The notes: generated by a model not told the origin, from the sequence alone. A stretch of DNA of 64,000 nt from Actinokineospora auranticolor (GCF_002934265.1 NZ_PTIX01000006.1:351380-415379); one strand, 5' to 3'. Counted from the first letter of the stretch, positions 44,324 to 53,643 are shown. Made by a program: numbers and translations.

Positions 44324-45286
44324 GTGGAACTCCGTCACCTCGGCGAGTCCGGACTGGTGGTCAGTGCGGTCGGCCTGGGCTGCAACAACCTCGGCAGGCC
44401 GGGCACGGCCGCCGAGTCGCTGGCGGGTTCCCGCGACCTGGTCGGTTCCGCCCTGGACGCGGGCGTGTCGATGTTCGACGTCGCCGACGTGTACGGGGCG
44501 CCGCGCGGGCGCAGCGAGGAGCTGCTGGGCCAGGCCTTGGCGGGCAGGCGCGACCGGGCGGTGATCGCCACCAAGTTCGGCCTCGACATGCAGGGCAGCA
44601 ACGGCCCCGACTTCGGCGCCCGCGGTTCCCGCCGCTACCTGCGGCTGGCCGCCGAGGCGTCGCTGCGCAGGCTCGGCACCGACTGGATCGACCTGTACCA
44701 GCTGCACCGCCCCGACCCGGGCACCCCGCTGGTGGAGACCCTGTCCGCCCTCGACGACCTGGTGCGCGACGGCCTGGTCCGCTACGCCGGGGTGTGCAAC
44801 CTGGCCGCCTGGCAGATCGCCGACGTCGCCTGGACGACCCGCACCGAGAAGGTCGAGCCGATGGTGTCGGTGCAGGCCCACTACTCGCTGCTGGACCGGG
44901 AGGTGGAGCGCGAGGTGCTGCCCGCCGCGGCCCGGTTCTCGATGAGCGTGCTGCCGTACTTCCCGCTGGCCAACGGGCTGCTGACCGGCAAGTACGCGCG
45001 CGCCGCCGCGCCGCCGGAGGGCAGCAGGCTCGCGGGCAGGCAGCGGATGCTCGCCGACGCGCCGTGGGACCGGATCGAGAAGCTGCGCGCCCTCGCCGAC
45101 GAGCGCGGCATCAGCATGACCACGCTGGCCATCGGTTGGCTGGCCGCCCAGCCCGCGGTGGGTTCGGTGATCGCCGGGGCCACCACGGCCGACCAGATCC
45201 GGGAGAACGCGAAAGCCGCCGCCTGGCGGCCGACGGCGGAGGACCTGGTGGCCATCGACGAGATCTGCCCGCCCAGGCGCCGCTGA
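44324..45286 (+). CDS. Aldo/keto reductase
   Basis: 320 residues from GTG 44324; TATCGT 8 bases upstream suggests a leaderless message. TIM-barrel AKR with NADPH: catalytic Tyr in DVADVYGAPRGRSEELLG (about residue 52), Lys in IATKFGLDM, later QLHRPDP and SVIAGATTADQIREN. Substrate not predictable. Divergent from the SDR gene. Confidence 0.92.
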   Translation: MELRHLGESGLVVSAVGLGCNNLGRPGTAAESLAGSRDLVGSALDAGVSMFDVADVYGAPRGRSEELLGQALAGRRDRAVIATKFGLDMQGSNGPDFGARGSRRYLRLAAEASLRRLGTDWIDLYQLHRPDPGTPLVETLSALDDLVRDGLVRYAGVCNLAAWQIADVAWTTRTEKVEPMVSVQAHYSLLDREVEREVLPAAARFSMSVLPYFPLANGLLTGKYARAAAPPEGSRLAGRQRMLADAPWDRIEKLRALADERGISMTTLAIGWLAAQPAVGSVIAGATTADQIRENAKAAAWRPTAEDLVAIDEICPPRRR

Positions 45287-45342
45287 GCTGAACGAGCGTT
45301 AACCTCAACCCCGGCACACCGCTCGGGTGAGAGGACACGGAC

Positions 45343-46101
45343 ATGCAGATCGTCGGCACCGCAGCCATCGTGACCGGAGGCGCGTCCGGTCTTGGCGGCG
45401 CGACCGCCCGCGCCTTGGCCGACAAGGGCGCCGCGGTCTACGCCGTCGACCTGCCGTCGGCCGTCGAGCGCGCCCCCGAGGTCGAGGGGGTCACCTACCT
45501 GGAGGCGGACGTCACCGACCCCGAGCAGGTCGAGGCGGCGGTCGCCGAGGCCGCGGGCACGCGGCACCCGCTGCGCACGGTGGTGAACTGCGCGGGCATC
45601 GGCCCGTCGGCGCGGATCCTGTCGAAGAGGGGGCCGCACGACCTCGGGCTGTTCCGCAAGGTCGTCGAGGTCAACCTGATCGGCACGTTCAACGTCGTGA
45701 CCATCGCAGCCGCGGCCATCGCGAAGACCGAGCACCTCGACCACGGCCAGCGCGGCGTGATCATCAACACCGCCTCGATCGCGGCCTTCGACGGGCAGAT
45801 CGGCCAGGTCGCCTACGCGGCGTCGAAGGGCGGCGTGGTCGGGCTGACCCTGCCCGCGGCGCGGGACCTGTCCAGCTCGGGGATCCGGGTCGTGACGATC
45901 GCGCCGGGCATCATCGACACCCCGATGCTGGCCACCGTCAGCGACGAGTTCCGGGCGGGCCTGGCCGAGGGCGTGCCGTTCCCGAAGCGGCTGGGGCTGC
46001 CGGAGGAGTACGCGAAGCTGGCGCTGTCGATCGTCGACCAGGACTACCTGAACGGCGAGGTCATCCGACTCGACGGCGCGCTGCGGATGGCGCCTCGGTA
46101 G
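45343..46101 (+). CDS. SDR-family dehydrogenase, 3-hydroxyacyl-CoA dehydrogenase type II-like
   Basis: 252 residues from ATG 45343, with GAGAGGAC upstream. TGGASGLGGATARALA near residue 12, NCAGIGPS, Ser in NTASIAAFDGQIGQ, Tyr-x-x-x-Lys in AYAASKGGV and the C-terminal ALRMAPR, all as in HSD17B10-type short-chain dehydrogenases. Probably acts on beta-hydroxyacyl-CoA in fatty-acid or branched-chain catabolism. No partner thiolase is nearby. Confidence 0.9.
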   Translation: MQIVGTAAIVTGGASGLGGATARALADKGAAVYAVDLPSAVERAPEVEGVTYLEADVTDPEQVEAAVAEAAGTRHPLRTVVNCAGIGPSARILSKRGPHDLGLFRKVVEVNLIGTFNVVTIAAAAIAKTEHLDHGQRGVIINTASIAAFDGQIGQVAYAASKGGVVGLTLPAARDLSSSGIRVVTIAPGIIDTPMLATVSDEFRAGLAEGVPFPKRLGLPEEYAKLALSIVDQDYLNGEVIRLDGALRMAPR

Positions 46102-46124
46102 GCGACCGCTTGATCTTGCGGGAG

Positions 46125-46205
46125 CGGACGCCTCCGGCCCCCCGGCATCAATTCTACCGAGTGGGGCCGACAGTGCGCGGAGATGATGATCAAGCCTGTG
46201 GACAA
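46125..46205 (-). repeat. ~80-bp DnaA-box repeat, copy C
   Basis: On the minus strand: TTGTCCACAGGCTTGATCAT, CTCCGCGCACTGTCGGCCCC, CGGTAGAATTGATGC and GGGGGGCCGGAGGC. Closest to copy A. It fills the spacer between an SDR gene and the gamma-glutamyltransferase gene; both of those genes end at it. Confidence 0.8.
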
Positions 46206-46214
46206 CCCGAGCGG

Positions 46215-47966
46215 TCAGCGGCCGACGGCGTAGCCCTGCATGCCGCGGGCGTTGGCCGCTGCCCTGAGCAGGCCGTCCCGGGTGGCGACGGCGGAGAGGC
46301 GGCCCAGGGACCACGGACCGACGTCGACCAGGGCGTGGCCGCGGGCTCGTAGGTCGTCGAGGGTCTGGTCGCCCAGCCTGGACTCGACGTGGGCTTCGCC
46401 GGGGGTGAAACCCCTGGGGTAGAAGGAACTGGGGACCGCGTTCGAGTGCCAGGCGGGGGCGTCGATGGCGGCTTGGAGGTTCAGGCCGCCGACCGTGTGG
46501 GCCAGCCAGAAGCAGAGTTGCCACTGGTCCTGGCTGTCCCCGCCCGGGGTGCCGAAGGCCATCGTCGGCCTGCCTTCGTGGAGGGCCAGGCTGGGGGTGA
46601 GGGTGATCCGGGGGCGTTTGCCGGGGCGCAGGGTGTTCGGCAGGTCCTCCTCCAGCCAGAACATCTGCGCTCGGGTGCCCAGGCAGAAACCCAGGTCCGG
46701 GATGGTTGGCGACGACTGCAACCAGCCGCCCGACGGGGTGGCCGAGATGAGGTTTCCCCAGCGGTCGACGACGTCGAGGTGGCAGGTGTCGCCGCGGGTT
46801 GTGCCGTCCGGGCGGACCGTGGGTTCGCCGATCGCGCCGGGGGAGTCGACCTGGACCGGTGGGCCGCTGAGGAATCCGGGCAGGCGGGGGTGCCTGCCGT
46901 CGGGGGCGCCCGGTCGCAGGTCGAACGACGCCGCGTCGCCGATCAGGCGGGCGCGGTCCGCCGCGTATTCCCGCGACAGCAGGGCTTTCAGCGGTACCTC
47001 GTCGTCGCCGTACCAGGCCTCGCGGTCGGCGAACGCGAGTTTGGTGGCCTCCAGGGCGTGGTGCACGGTGTCGGCCGTGGGTATTCCATCCACATAGGAC
47101 AGCGGAGCGCCGTCCAGCAGCCGCAGTTGTTGCAGCAGAACCGGTCCTTGCGTCCACGCGCCGCACTTGGCCAGCGTCCAGTCGCCGAAGTCGGCGGTGA
47201 TCGCGTCCTCGTAGGTCGCCGACCAGGTCGCGAGGTCTTCGCCGGTGAGGACTCCCGGGTGGTCGCGGCCGGAGTCGTCGCGGAAGGGCAGGCGGCAGAA
47301 GCGGTCCACGGACTCGGCGACGAAACCCTGCGACCACGCCCGGCGGGCCGCGTCGATCTCCGCCTCGCGGGACGGGCCCTTGGCGGCGGCGAGCAGGCGT
47401 GCCCAGGTGTCGGCCAGGGTCGGGTTGGCGAAGCGGGCGCCGGTCGCGCCGAACCACAGGGCGCCCGAGGTGGGCCAGTGGTCGGTGAACAGGGCGCGGA
47501 CGGTGTCGACAACCTCCGGGACCCGGGGCAGCAGTGGGAAACCGTTGCGGGCGTAGCCGATGGCGTAGGCCAGTACGTCGTGGAGGCGCTTGGTGCCGTG
47601 GTCGCGCAGCAGGGTCAGCCAGCCGTCCCAGGCGCCGGGGACGGTCGCGGCCAGCAGGCCGCTGCCGGGGACCAGGGTGAGGCCGAGGTCGCGGTAGTGC
47701 GCGGTGGTCGCGGCCCTCGGTGCGACGCCTTGGCCGCAGAGGACCGTGGGGGTCGGGTCCGCGGCGGTCGTGAACACCGCCGGGACCTCGCCGCCCGGGC
47801 CGTTGAGGTGGGGTTCGACAACCTGGAGCACGAAGCCCGCCGCAACGGCCGCGTCGAACGCGTTGCCGCCGTCCTCCAGGACCGCCATACCCGCGCCGGA
47901 GGCGAGCCAGTGGGTGGAGGCGACCATGCCGTGGGTGCCCACGAGCTCGGGGCGGGTGGTGAACAC
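46215..47966 (-). CDS. Gamma-glutamyltransferase family protein
   Basis: 583 residues from GTG 47966. N-terminal nucleophile hydrolase made as a proenzyme: the predicted cleavage/nucleophile Thr lies in RGDTCHLDVVDRWGN (about residue 390), where classical enzymes have TTH. NLISATPS and GTPGGDSQDQWQL follow. No signal peptide is visible, unlike periplasmic forms. Possible substrates are gamma-glutamyl peptides or, in a mycothiol organism, other amides. A DnaA-box cluster lies upstream. Confidence 0.92.
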   Translation of the reverse strand: MFTTRPELVGTHGMVASTHWLASGAGMAVLEDGGNAFDAAVAAGFVLQVVEPHLNGPGGEVPAVFTTAADPTPTVLCGQGVAPRAATTAHYRDLGLTLVPGSGLLAATVPGAWDGWLTLLRDHGTKRLHDVLAYAIGYARNGFPLLPRVPEVVDTVRALFTDHWPTSGALWFGATGARFANPTLADTWARLLAAAKGPSREAEIDAARRAWSQGFVAESVDRFCRLPFRDDSGRDHPGVLTGEDLATWSATYEDAITADFGDWTLAKCGAWTQGPVLLQQLRLLDGAPLSYVDGIPTADTVHHALEATKLAFADREAWYGDDEVPLKALLSREYAADRARLIGDAASFDLRPGAPDGRHPRLPGFLSGPPVQVDSPGAIGEPTVRPDGTTRGDTCHLDVVDRWGNLISATPSGGWLQSSPTIPDLGFCLGTRAQMFWLEEDLPNTLRPGKRPRITLTPSLALHEGRPTMAFGTPGGDSQDQWQLCFWLAHTVGGLNLQAAIDAPAWHSNAVPSSFYPRGFTPGEAHVESRLGDQTLDDLRARGHALVDVGPWSLGRLSAVATRDGLLRAAANARGMQGYAVGR

Positions 47967-47993
47967 GTCGCCAACCTAGCGGCGTTCCGGGGG

Positions 47994-48238
47994 TGTGGAT
48001 AACCTCCGTTCGCGTTGTGTTGACGGCCTGTCACCACCCGTCATTCGAACATCCGTGCACACTGTGGACAAGGGCTGTGGATAACCTGGTTGGCCTGTGT
48101 GCAAACCGGTGAGCGGTTTTAGCTGTAGATCAACTGGAGAACCAGCCTATAAGTCATTCAGCTGCTTGTACTCCCGTTTGAGACTGCCGTTCACAACGTC
48201 CACATGTGTGTACAACATCTGTCCACGGGTGTGGATAA
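47994..48238. promoter_or_regulatory. Cluster of DnaA boxes between gamma-glutamyltransferase and MFS genes
   Basis: Four perfect or actinobacterial-consensus boxes, all in the same direction: TGTGGATAA (47994-48002), TGTGGACAA (48063-48071), TGTGGATAA (48076-48084) and TGTGGATAA (48230-48238). Weaker sites (TGTGTGCAA near 48096; ACGTCCACA near 48197; CTGTCCACG near 48219) lie between. The middle (48110-48180) is less GC-rich than the surroundings. It also holds the start region of the transferase gene. Confidence 0.75.
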
Positions 48239-48244
48239 CTCGCC

Positions 48245-49660
48245 TCAGGCGGTCGCTTCGGCGAGCTGGGGAGCCCGCCGCGACGACCGGGTCAGCACGA
48301 CGAACAGCACCAGCACCGCCGCGACCACCCCCGACAGCAGGAACAGCGACAGCCGCAGCGAGTCCGTGTAGCCGGGACCGGCCAGCGTGCCGTCGGTGCC
48401 CGCCGCGATGATCGACCCGACCACCGCGATGGCGATCGTCTCGAACGCCAGCCGCGACGTGCCGAACATGCCCGACGCCGTGCCCGCCCGACCGGGACCC
48501 GCGCTGGCCAGCGCCATGTTGTCCACCAACCCCGTGGACAGGCCCATGCCCGCGCCGATCGCCAGCAGCGGTCCGGCCAGGGACAGCGGGGTGCTCCCCG
48601 GGTTGATCGTGGTCAGCCACAGCGTGCCGACGCCGACCAGGCCGAGCGCGACCCGCAGCACCCAGGGCGTCGACGTGCGGCGCGCGATCGCGCTCGCGGC
48701 GAACGGCAGCACCAGGATCGGGGCGGTGAGCAGGATCAGCGTCCCGCCCGCGCCCTGCGCGGACTGGCCGACCACCGCGGTCAGGTAGTTCGGGAAGTAC
48801 ACCAGCAGCGGGACCATCACCATCACGAACGTCGCCGCCGCGGTCGCCGCGGCCAGGAATCCCGGCGAGCGCAGCAGCACGAAGTCGAACATCGGGTTCG
48901 CCACGCGCCGCTCCACCAGCACGAACACCACGAGCAGCAGCACCCCGGCGAGGAAGCCGACCAGCACCAGCGGGTGCGCCCAGCCCAGCGCGGGCCCCTC
49001 GACGAAACCGGCGATGACCAGCAGCAGACCGGCGGTGAAGGTGACCGTCCCCGGCCAGTCCACCCCCGCGGCCTCGGGGTTGCGCGACTCGGGCAGCACC
49101 GGGACGAGCAGCAGCGCGCCGACGCCGACCGCGGCGGGCAGCCAGAACACCGCCTGCCAGCCCATCGCCCCCATCAGCAGGCTCGACAGCGACGGCCCGA
49201 ACGCCAGCCCGAAGCCGATGCTGGTGCCGAACAGGCTGAACGCGCGGGCCCGGGCCGGTCCCTCGAACGCGCTGGCCAGGATCGCGATGGCGCTGGTGGC
49301 CGCGGCCGACGCGCCGATGCCGGAGAGCCCGCGCAGCACGTCGAGCACCAGCAGGTTCGGCGCGACGGCACTGAGCAGGCCGCCCGCGGCGAAGATCGCG
49401 GTGCCGTAGGCGAACACGCGGCGCCTGCCGAGGATGTCGGCGAGGCCGCCCGCGGCGAGCATGAAGCCCGCGAAGGTCGTGTTGTAGGCGTTGACCACCC
49501 ACTGCACCGCCGCGAGGTCGCCGTGCAGCGCCACGCGGATCTCGGGCAGCGCGATGGAGGCGCCGGTGAGGGTGATCGGGAACATCAGGACGGCGAGCAG
49601 CACCGTCACCAGGACCAAGACCTGGTTGGGTCCGGTGTCGCCGGGCTGGTTGGTACGCAC
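48245..49660 (-). CDS. MFS drug/proton antiporter (DHA2-type, 14-TM)
   Basis: 471 residues from GTG 49660. About 14 hydrophobic segments; motif A-like GGLADILGRRRVFAYG near residue 70 and the antiporter motif GPSLSSLLMG-type part after it. Probably a multidrug or metabolite exporter. The divergent HxlR-type regulator starts only 17 bases away, so the two promoters overlap and the regulator likely controls this gene. Confidence 0.9.
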   Translation of the reverse strand: MRTNQPGDTGPNQVLVLVTVLLAVLMFPITLTGASIALPEIRVALHGDLAAVQWVVNAYNTTFAGFMLAAGGLADILGRRRVFAYGTAIFAAGGLLSAVAPNLLVLDVLRGLSGIGASAAATSAIAILASAFEGPARARAFSLFGTSIGFGLAFGPSLSSLLMGAMGWQAVFWLPAAVGVGALLLVPVLPESRNPEAAGVDWPGTVTFTAGLLLVIAGFVEGPALGWAHPLVLVGFLAGVLLLVVFVLVERRVANPMFDFVLLRSPGFLAAATAAATFVMVMVPLLVYFPNYLTAVVGQSAQGAGGTLILLTAPILVLPFAASAIARRTSTPWVLRVALGLVGVGTLWLTTINPGSTPLSLAGPLLAIGAGMGLSTGLVDNMALASAGPGRAGTASGMFGTSRLAFETIAIAVVGSIIAAGTDGTLAGPGYTDSLRLSLFLLSGVVAAVLVLFVVLTRSSRRAPQLAEATA

Positions 49661-49677
49661 GGTCTCACTTTCGTAGG

Positions 49678-50127
49678 ATGGCGAACATCATGGAAGAAGG
49701 CACCCCAGACCGCCCTAGGTACCGATCGGAAACCGACCAGGTCGGCGCGGCGCAGCAGCTCATGGGTGTGCTGTGCCCCACACGCGACGTGCTCGGCCGG
49801 ATCGGCGACAAGTGGACGGTGCTGGTCGTCACCGCGCTGGACTGCGACGGCACGCTCCGCTTCACGAAGCTGCGGGCCCGCGTCGGCGACATCAGCCAGA
49901 AGGTGCTGACCCAGGCGCTGCGGAACCTCGAACGCGACGGGCTCGTCGCGCGGCGCGTCCACCCCACGGTGCCGGTGACCGTCGAGTACTCGCTGACCGA
50001 CCTCGGCCAGAGCCTGGCTCAGGTCGCCAGGGTCATCGGCGACTGGTCGTGCAGGCACATCGACGAGATCGTCGCGGCCCGCGCTGCCTATGACACGCGC
50101 GTGGGAGATGGCCCCGCAGGGCGTTAA
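49678..50127 (+). CDS. HxlR-type transcriptional regulator
   Basis: 149 residues from ATG 49678 (another ATG at 49690). Winged-helix domain with the family's Cys in LCPTRDVLGRIGDKWTVLVV (about 33-52), then SQKVLTQALRNLERDGLVARR. Many HxlR proteins sense electrophiles or oxidants through that Cys. Divergent from the MFS exporter. Its TAA stop overlaps the next convergent stop in TTAA (50124-50127). Confidence 0.92.
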   Translation: MANIMEEGTPDRPRYRSETDQVGAAQQLMGVLCPTRDVLGRIGDKWTVLVVTALDCDGTLRFTKLRARVGDISQKVLTQALRNLERDGLVARRVHPTVPVTVEYSLTDLGQSLAQVARVIGDWSCRHIDEIVAARAAYDTRVGDGPAGR

Positions 50128-51026
50128 ATAGATCTCCCCGAAGTGGGGGTGGCGGCGTCGTAGAGGCTCATGCCCTGCTTGGCGCCGACACTCTTGCCGA
50201 GGAAGAAGGCACCGACGGCGATGCCGAGCACCACCAGGATCGCCAGGACGATGCCGAGGACGAGCTTACCGCGCCCGGGTTTGTCGTCGGCGGTCACGAA
50301 CACGTCCTGCTGCCAGGAGCTGCCGCCGCCCATGTCGGGCACGGGGTCGTCGGCCTGCCACCACGGCGGCGCGCTCTCCACGTGCGGCTGCTGGTGCGCC
50401 CACGGGTTGGCCTGGCGCTGCGGCTGCTGCTGCGCGGTGTAGCCGCTGGTCGCGGCGCGCATCTGCTGGCCGGTGACGACCTGCGTGCGCTCGGCCTGCT
50501 CCGGGTTGCGGGCGATCTGCTGGGTCTGGGTGCCGCGCACGACCTGGGTGCGGTCCGGCGACTCCTCGGTCGGCCGCACGGCCTGCGTCCGGTCGGCCAG
50601 CTCGGCGGGCTTGGGGGTGTCCGCGGTGATCGGCGGGATGATGTTCGTCGCCTCGACCGCCGGGGTGTCGTCCTTCCAGCGGAACGCGGGCGGAAACGGC
50701 CCGTCCGGCTTCTTCTCCGCGGCGGGCTCCGCCTTCGGCGGCTGGATGACCGGCTGGACCACGGTCGGCTGGACGACCGGCTGCGGCGCGGACACCTGCG
50801 GCGGCACCGGCTGCGGCTGGGACGGCTGCTGGACCGGGGGCAGGGTGGGCGGCGTCGTCGGCTGGGTCACCGCGACCGGCTGGGGCGCGAGGAGCGGCGG
50901 CGTGCCGGGGGCGCCACCGGCGGCCTTGGCCAGCACGGCGTCGCGCCGGACCCGGTAGTCGTCGGAGGAGAGTCTCCCCGCGGCCAGGTCGGCGTCCAGT
51001 TGCCTTAACTCTTCCTGCCAGGTCAT
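50124..51026 (-). CDS. Membrane protein with N-terminal WQEELRQLD motif and Pro/Gln-rich region
   Basis: 300 residues from ATG 51026. N-terminal ~35 residues (MTWQEELRQLDADLAAGRLS, RRDAVLAKAAG) form a helical hairpin-like motif shared with the gene at 51190. The next ~190 residues are Pro/Gln/Val-rich and disordered. One membrane helix (about 263-283) and a short outer tail follow. I recognise no named family; function unknown. The architecture suggests a cytoplasmic adaptor anchored in the membrane. Confidence 0.6.
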   Translation of the reverse strand: MTWQEELRQLDADLAAGRLSSDDYRVRRDAVLAKAAGGAPGTPPLLAPQPVAVTQPTTPPTLPPVQQPSQPQPVPPQVSAPQPVVQPTVVQPVIQPPKAEPAAEKKPDGPFPPAFRWKDDTPAVEATNIIPPITADTPKPAELADRTQAVRPTEESPDRTQVVRGTQTQQIARNPEQAERTQVVTGQQMRAATSGYTAQQQPQRQANPWAHQQPHVESAPPWWQADDPVPDMGGGSSWQQDVFVTADDKPGRGKLVLGIVLAILVVLGIAVGAFFLGKSVGAKQGMSLYDAATPTSGRSI

Positions 51027-51189
51027 CGCCGAGCCTCTCACCCCGTCAAAGGTCGTACGGCCGCACCCGGCGGCGCGCGGTGGAGAAGACCGCCCGTGCC
51101 TTCACTCTGCGTGTGTACCCTACCCCGGCTCGCCGCCGTCGAACCGATCCGGGTTCCGCGCCGGGGCCTGGGTAAACACCCGTCGACGC

Positions 51190-51993
51190 TCAGCCCGCGG
51201 GCAGGGTGAGCAGGGTCCGCGCGAGCAGCGAGTCGAAGTACGGGCGCAGCGCCGCGTCCGCCCCGGCACCGGACGCGGTCAGCACCACGGTCCACCGCCC
51301 CGACCGGTAGACGGCCCGGAAGTTCTGGGTCGCGCCCTGGACCGATCCCACGACCCGGACGTCCTTCCGCTCGACCGCCTCGGGCGCGGCGGCCCACCCC
51401 GTCGAGGTGGCCTGCCGGAGCGCGTCCTCGACGTGGTCGGTGTCGAGCGCGTTGAAGGTGACCGTGCGGGTGCCGTGCGACGAGGACGCGTTGACCAGGG
51501 TGCCGCTCGTGTTGGCGGGGACGATCCCCAGCTGGGAGCCCAGGGACGCGGGGATGACCGCGGGCCGGGAGACGACGGTGCCGGGCAGCGCGGGCAGGGT
51601 GCGGGCCAACTGCTCGGCCGGGGACTCGACCACCTGCGGCGCGGGCGGCGCGGCCTGCGCCTCGGGTTCCGACGGGGACAGCAACCACCACGCCCCGGCC
51701 CCGAGGGCGGCGACCAGGCCCATGGCGACGAGCTTGTGGAATAGCGGATAGGGCGGGTCGACGGCGAATAAGGCCTCACCGTCGACGTACCGGGCTCGCT
51801 CCGGGTCGTGCAGGCTCCGCGGCTCGTCCTCGACCACCCGGGGGGAGAACACCGGCGAGTCCCCCGCGATCTGCCGCGTCGGGCCCGCGGCCTCGGCCAG
51901 CGCGTCGTCGCGCAGCTTGCGGTGCCTGCCCGCGTCGAGGTCGCCGGTCGCCAACCGGTCGTCGAGGTCCCGAAGGGTGTCCTGCCACGACAT
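51190..51993 (-). CDS. Membrane protein sharing the N-terminal WQ-LRxLD motif
   Basis: 267 residues from ATG 51993. Begins [20 protein letters not shown] and [13 protein letters not shown], clearly related to the N-terminus of the next gene downstream. One membrane helix (about 90-108) is followed by an outer alpha/beta domain (residues ~130-267; [30 protein letters not shown]). Function unknown. The two genes lie in tandem, 163 bases apart. Confidence 0.6.
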   Translation of the reverse strand: MSWQDTLRDLDDRLATGDLDAGRHRKLRDDALAEAAGPTRQIAGDSPVFSPRVVEDEPRSLHDPERARYVDGEALFAVDPPYPLFHKLVAMGLVAALGAGAWWLLSPSEPEAQAAPPAPQVVESPAEQLARTLPALPGTVVSRPAVIPASLGSQLGIVPANTSGTLVNASSSHGTRTVTFNALDTDHVEDALRQATSTGWAAAPEAVERKDVRVVGSVQGATQNFRAVYRSGRWTVVLTASGAGADAALRPYFDSLLARTLLTLPAG

Positions 51994-52076
51994 GTCGTCT
52001 CTCCCGTCCTGCCCGTGGGCCCCATCCTGGCGCAAGGTCACACTGCGGGGTGGCCGAAGGACTCTACAGTGGTGCC

Positions 52077-52745
52077 ATGACGCTGTTCAGGCGGGACAAG
52101 AGCCGCATCGTCGAACCGGACCAGGCCCTCCCCGGCCGCCCCGACCCCCTACGGGTCTCCCCGTCCCACGCCGTGTACCCCGACCGGCAGATCGTCCCAC
52201 CGTTCCCCGACGGCACCCGCACCGCGGTCTTCGCGATGGGCTGCTTCTGGGGCCCGGAGCGCGTGTTCTGGAAGGTGCCGGGCGTCTACAGCACGGCGGT
52301 CGGGTACGTGGGCGGGTACACGCCGAACCCGACGTACGAGGAGGTGTGCTCGGGGCTGACGGGGCACACCGAGGCCGTGCTGGTGGTGTTCGACCCGGCG
52401 GTGGTCGGCTACGCGGACCTGCTCAAGATCTTCTGGGAGGGCCACGACCCGACCCAGGGCCTGCGCCAGGGCAACGACACGGGCAGCCAGTACCGCTCGG
52501 CGGTGTACTACGCCGACGACGAGCAGCAGGCCGCCATCGAGTCCACCCTGGCCGCGTACCAGCGGGAAATCGCCCGCGCGGGCTACGGGAAGATCACCAC
52601 CGAGGTCGCCCCGGCAGGCACGTTCTACTACGCCGAGGACTACCACCAGCAATACCTGAGCGACGCCAAGAACCCCCACGGCTACTGCGGCATGGGCGGC
52701 ACCGGCGTCAGCTGCCCCATCGGCCTCGGGGTCCGCGAGGACTAG
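52077..52745 (+). CDS. msrA: Peptide methionine sulfoxide reductase A
   Basis: 222 residues from ATG 52077. It reduces methionine-S-sulfoxide. Catalytic Cys in [18 protein letters not shown] (about residue 56), [14 protein letters not shown], and resolving cysteines in [17 protein letters not shown]. The 3' 121 bases exist again at 53705-53825. The TAG stop overlaps the convergent toxin-like gene in CTAG (52742-52745). Confidence 0.95.
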   Translation: MTLFRRDKSRIVEPDQALPGRPDPLRVSPSHAVYPDRQIVPPFPDGTRTAVFAMGCFWGPERVFWKVPGVYSTAVGYVGGYTPNPTYEEVCSGLTGHTEAVLVVFDPAVVGYADLLKIFWEGHDPTQGLRQGNDTGSQYRSAVYYADDEQQAAIESTLAAYQREIARAGYGKITTEVAPAGTFYYAEDYHQQYLSDAKNPHGYCGMGGTGVSCPIGLGVRED

Positions 52746-53095
52746 TCGGTTCGCTTGGGGTGGCCCGTACCCGCATGGGTCACCCACACGACGCGGCGGT
52801 CGGGTTCTGGGCAGTACCAGATCCGGCCACCCGCGGTGACCTCGTATTGCCACTGGTCCAGGGTGTTGCCCGCGAACTCGCGAGTGCCCAGGCCGCCGCG
52901 CAGGCGGTGCTGCCGTGCCGGGTTCTCGGGTGTCGTGGGGCGCTCCGTGAGGACGATCCACGCTTCCCACGTGTTCGCCCGGGCTGCCTGGCAGAGCTGT
53001 TCCCAGCCTTTCGCCGCTTCGCTGGTGGCGAACCTGGCTTCCCAGCCGCCCGGGCGTTGGGGTGGGGCGACGCGGTCGCCGCGCTTGGCAGGCAC
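52742..53095 (-). CDS. RelE/ParE-like toxin of a type II toxin-antitoxin pair (putative)
   Basis: 117 residues from GTG 53095, 3 bases after the antitoxin-like gene. The C-terminal half ([31 protein letters not shown] in segments, then [15 protein letters not shown]) has the beta-rich, basic pattern of RelE/ParE-like ribosome or gyrase toxins. The N-terminal half is helical. The family call rests on shape and operon context. Its stop is shared with msrA. Confidence 0.65.
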   Translation of the reverse strand: MPAKRGDRVAPPQRPGGWEARFATSEAAKGWEQLCQAARANTWEAWIVLTERPTTPENPARQHRLRGGLGTREFAGNTLDQWQYEVTAGGRIWYCPEPDRRVVWVTHAGTGHPKRTD

Positions 53096-53098
53096 CGG

Positions 53099-53557
53099 TC
53101 AGTCGTCCACCGGTGCGGGGACCTCGCCGAAGTCGTCGCCGAGGGGGCCGGTGAGTGTGGCGCGCAGTTCGGGGTCGGCGTGGATGGCCGCCGTGCTGCG
53201 CCACTCGGTGACCGCCTGTTCGAGGACGGACCAGTGGCCCAGTTCGGCGGAGGCTTGGAAGGCGCGGACGAAGTCGTGCGCGAACCGGAGCTGGTCCTCG
53301 CGCGGGAGCACGTCAGCCCAGGGGAACTCTTCGAGCAGCGCCACGGTCACGATGTCCGGTGGCAGGTGCGCCAAGACACTGCGCAGCGCCCGCGCCGCGG
53401 TCACCGAACCGGCGGACGCGGAGCGCGAGCTGTCTTCGCGGACAAGCAGCAGTGCCGCTCCGTCCCGGCGGCGGACGAGCACCTCGCCCTGGTCGGCGAG
53501 TGCCGCGACGCCCTTGGGATCGCGTTGCAGCTCACTCCACTGCACTTCGGTGGCCAT
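53099..53557 (-). CDS. Antitoxin-like protein of the pair (Phd/YefM-like N-terminus, putative)
   Basis: 152 residues from ATG 53557. The N-terminal part (MATEVQWSELQRDPKGVAAL, then GEVLVRRRDGAALLLV) recalls Phd/YefM antitoxins that shape DNA-binding dimers. The C-terminal ~70 residues should neutralise the toxin. An inverted repeat overlies its promoter (53565-53582). Confidence 0.65.
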   Translation of the reverse strand: MATEVQWSELQRDPKGVAALADQGEVLVRRRDGAALLLVREDSSRSASAGSVTAARALRSVLAHLPPDIVTVALLEEFPWADVLPREDQLRFAHDFVRAFQASAELGHWSVLEQAVTEWRSTAAIHADPELRATLTGPLGDDFGEVPAPVDD

Positions 53558-53564
53558 GCGGCAA

Positions 53565-53582
53565 TTCTGAACTTTTTCAGAA
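53565..53582. promoter_or_regulatory. Operator-like inverted repeat before the first toxin-antitoxin pair
   Basis: TTCTGAA and TTCAGAA separated by CTTT, 8 bases upstream of the antitoxin ATG on the minus strand; CAGAAT there is a possible -10 box. This fits autoregulation by the antitoxin. Confidence 0.65.
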
Positions 53583-53601
53583 ATCTTCGCAAGTGCGGGT
53601 C

Positions 53602-53625
53602 GCGGACCGGGCGCACCCGGTCCGC
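53602..53625. terminator. Perfect hairpin upstream of the mosaic scar
   Basis: GCGGACCGGG pairs with CCCGGTCCGC around CGCA. It lies between the toxin-antitoxin promoter and the wecB tail fragment. Confidence 0.55.
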
Positions 53626-53643
53626 CTGGAGCTGCCCGGTCGG

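Noticed and set aside
47994..48238. Calling the DnaA-box cluster the chromosomal origin
   Set aside because: Actinobacterial oriC normally lies between dnaA and dnaN, upstream of gyrA; neither gene is here.
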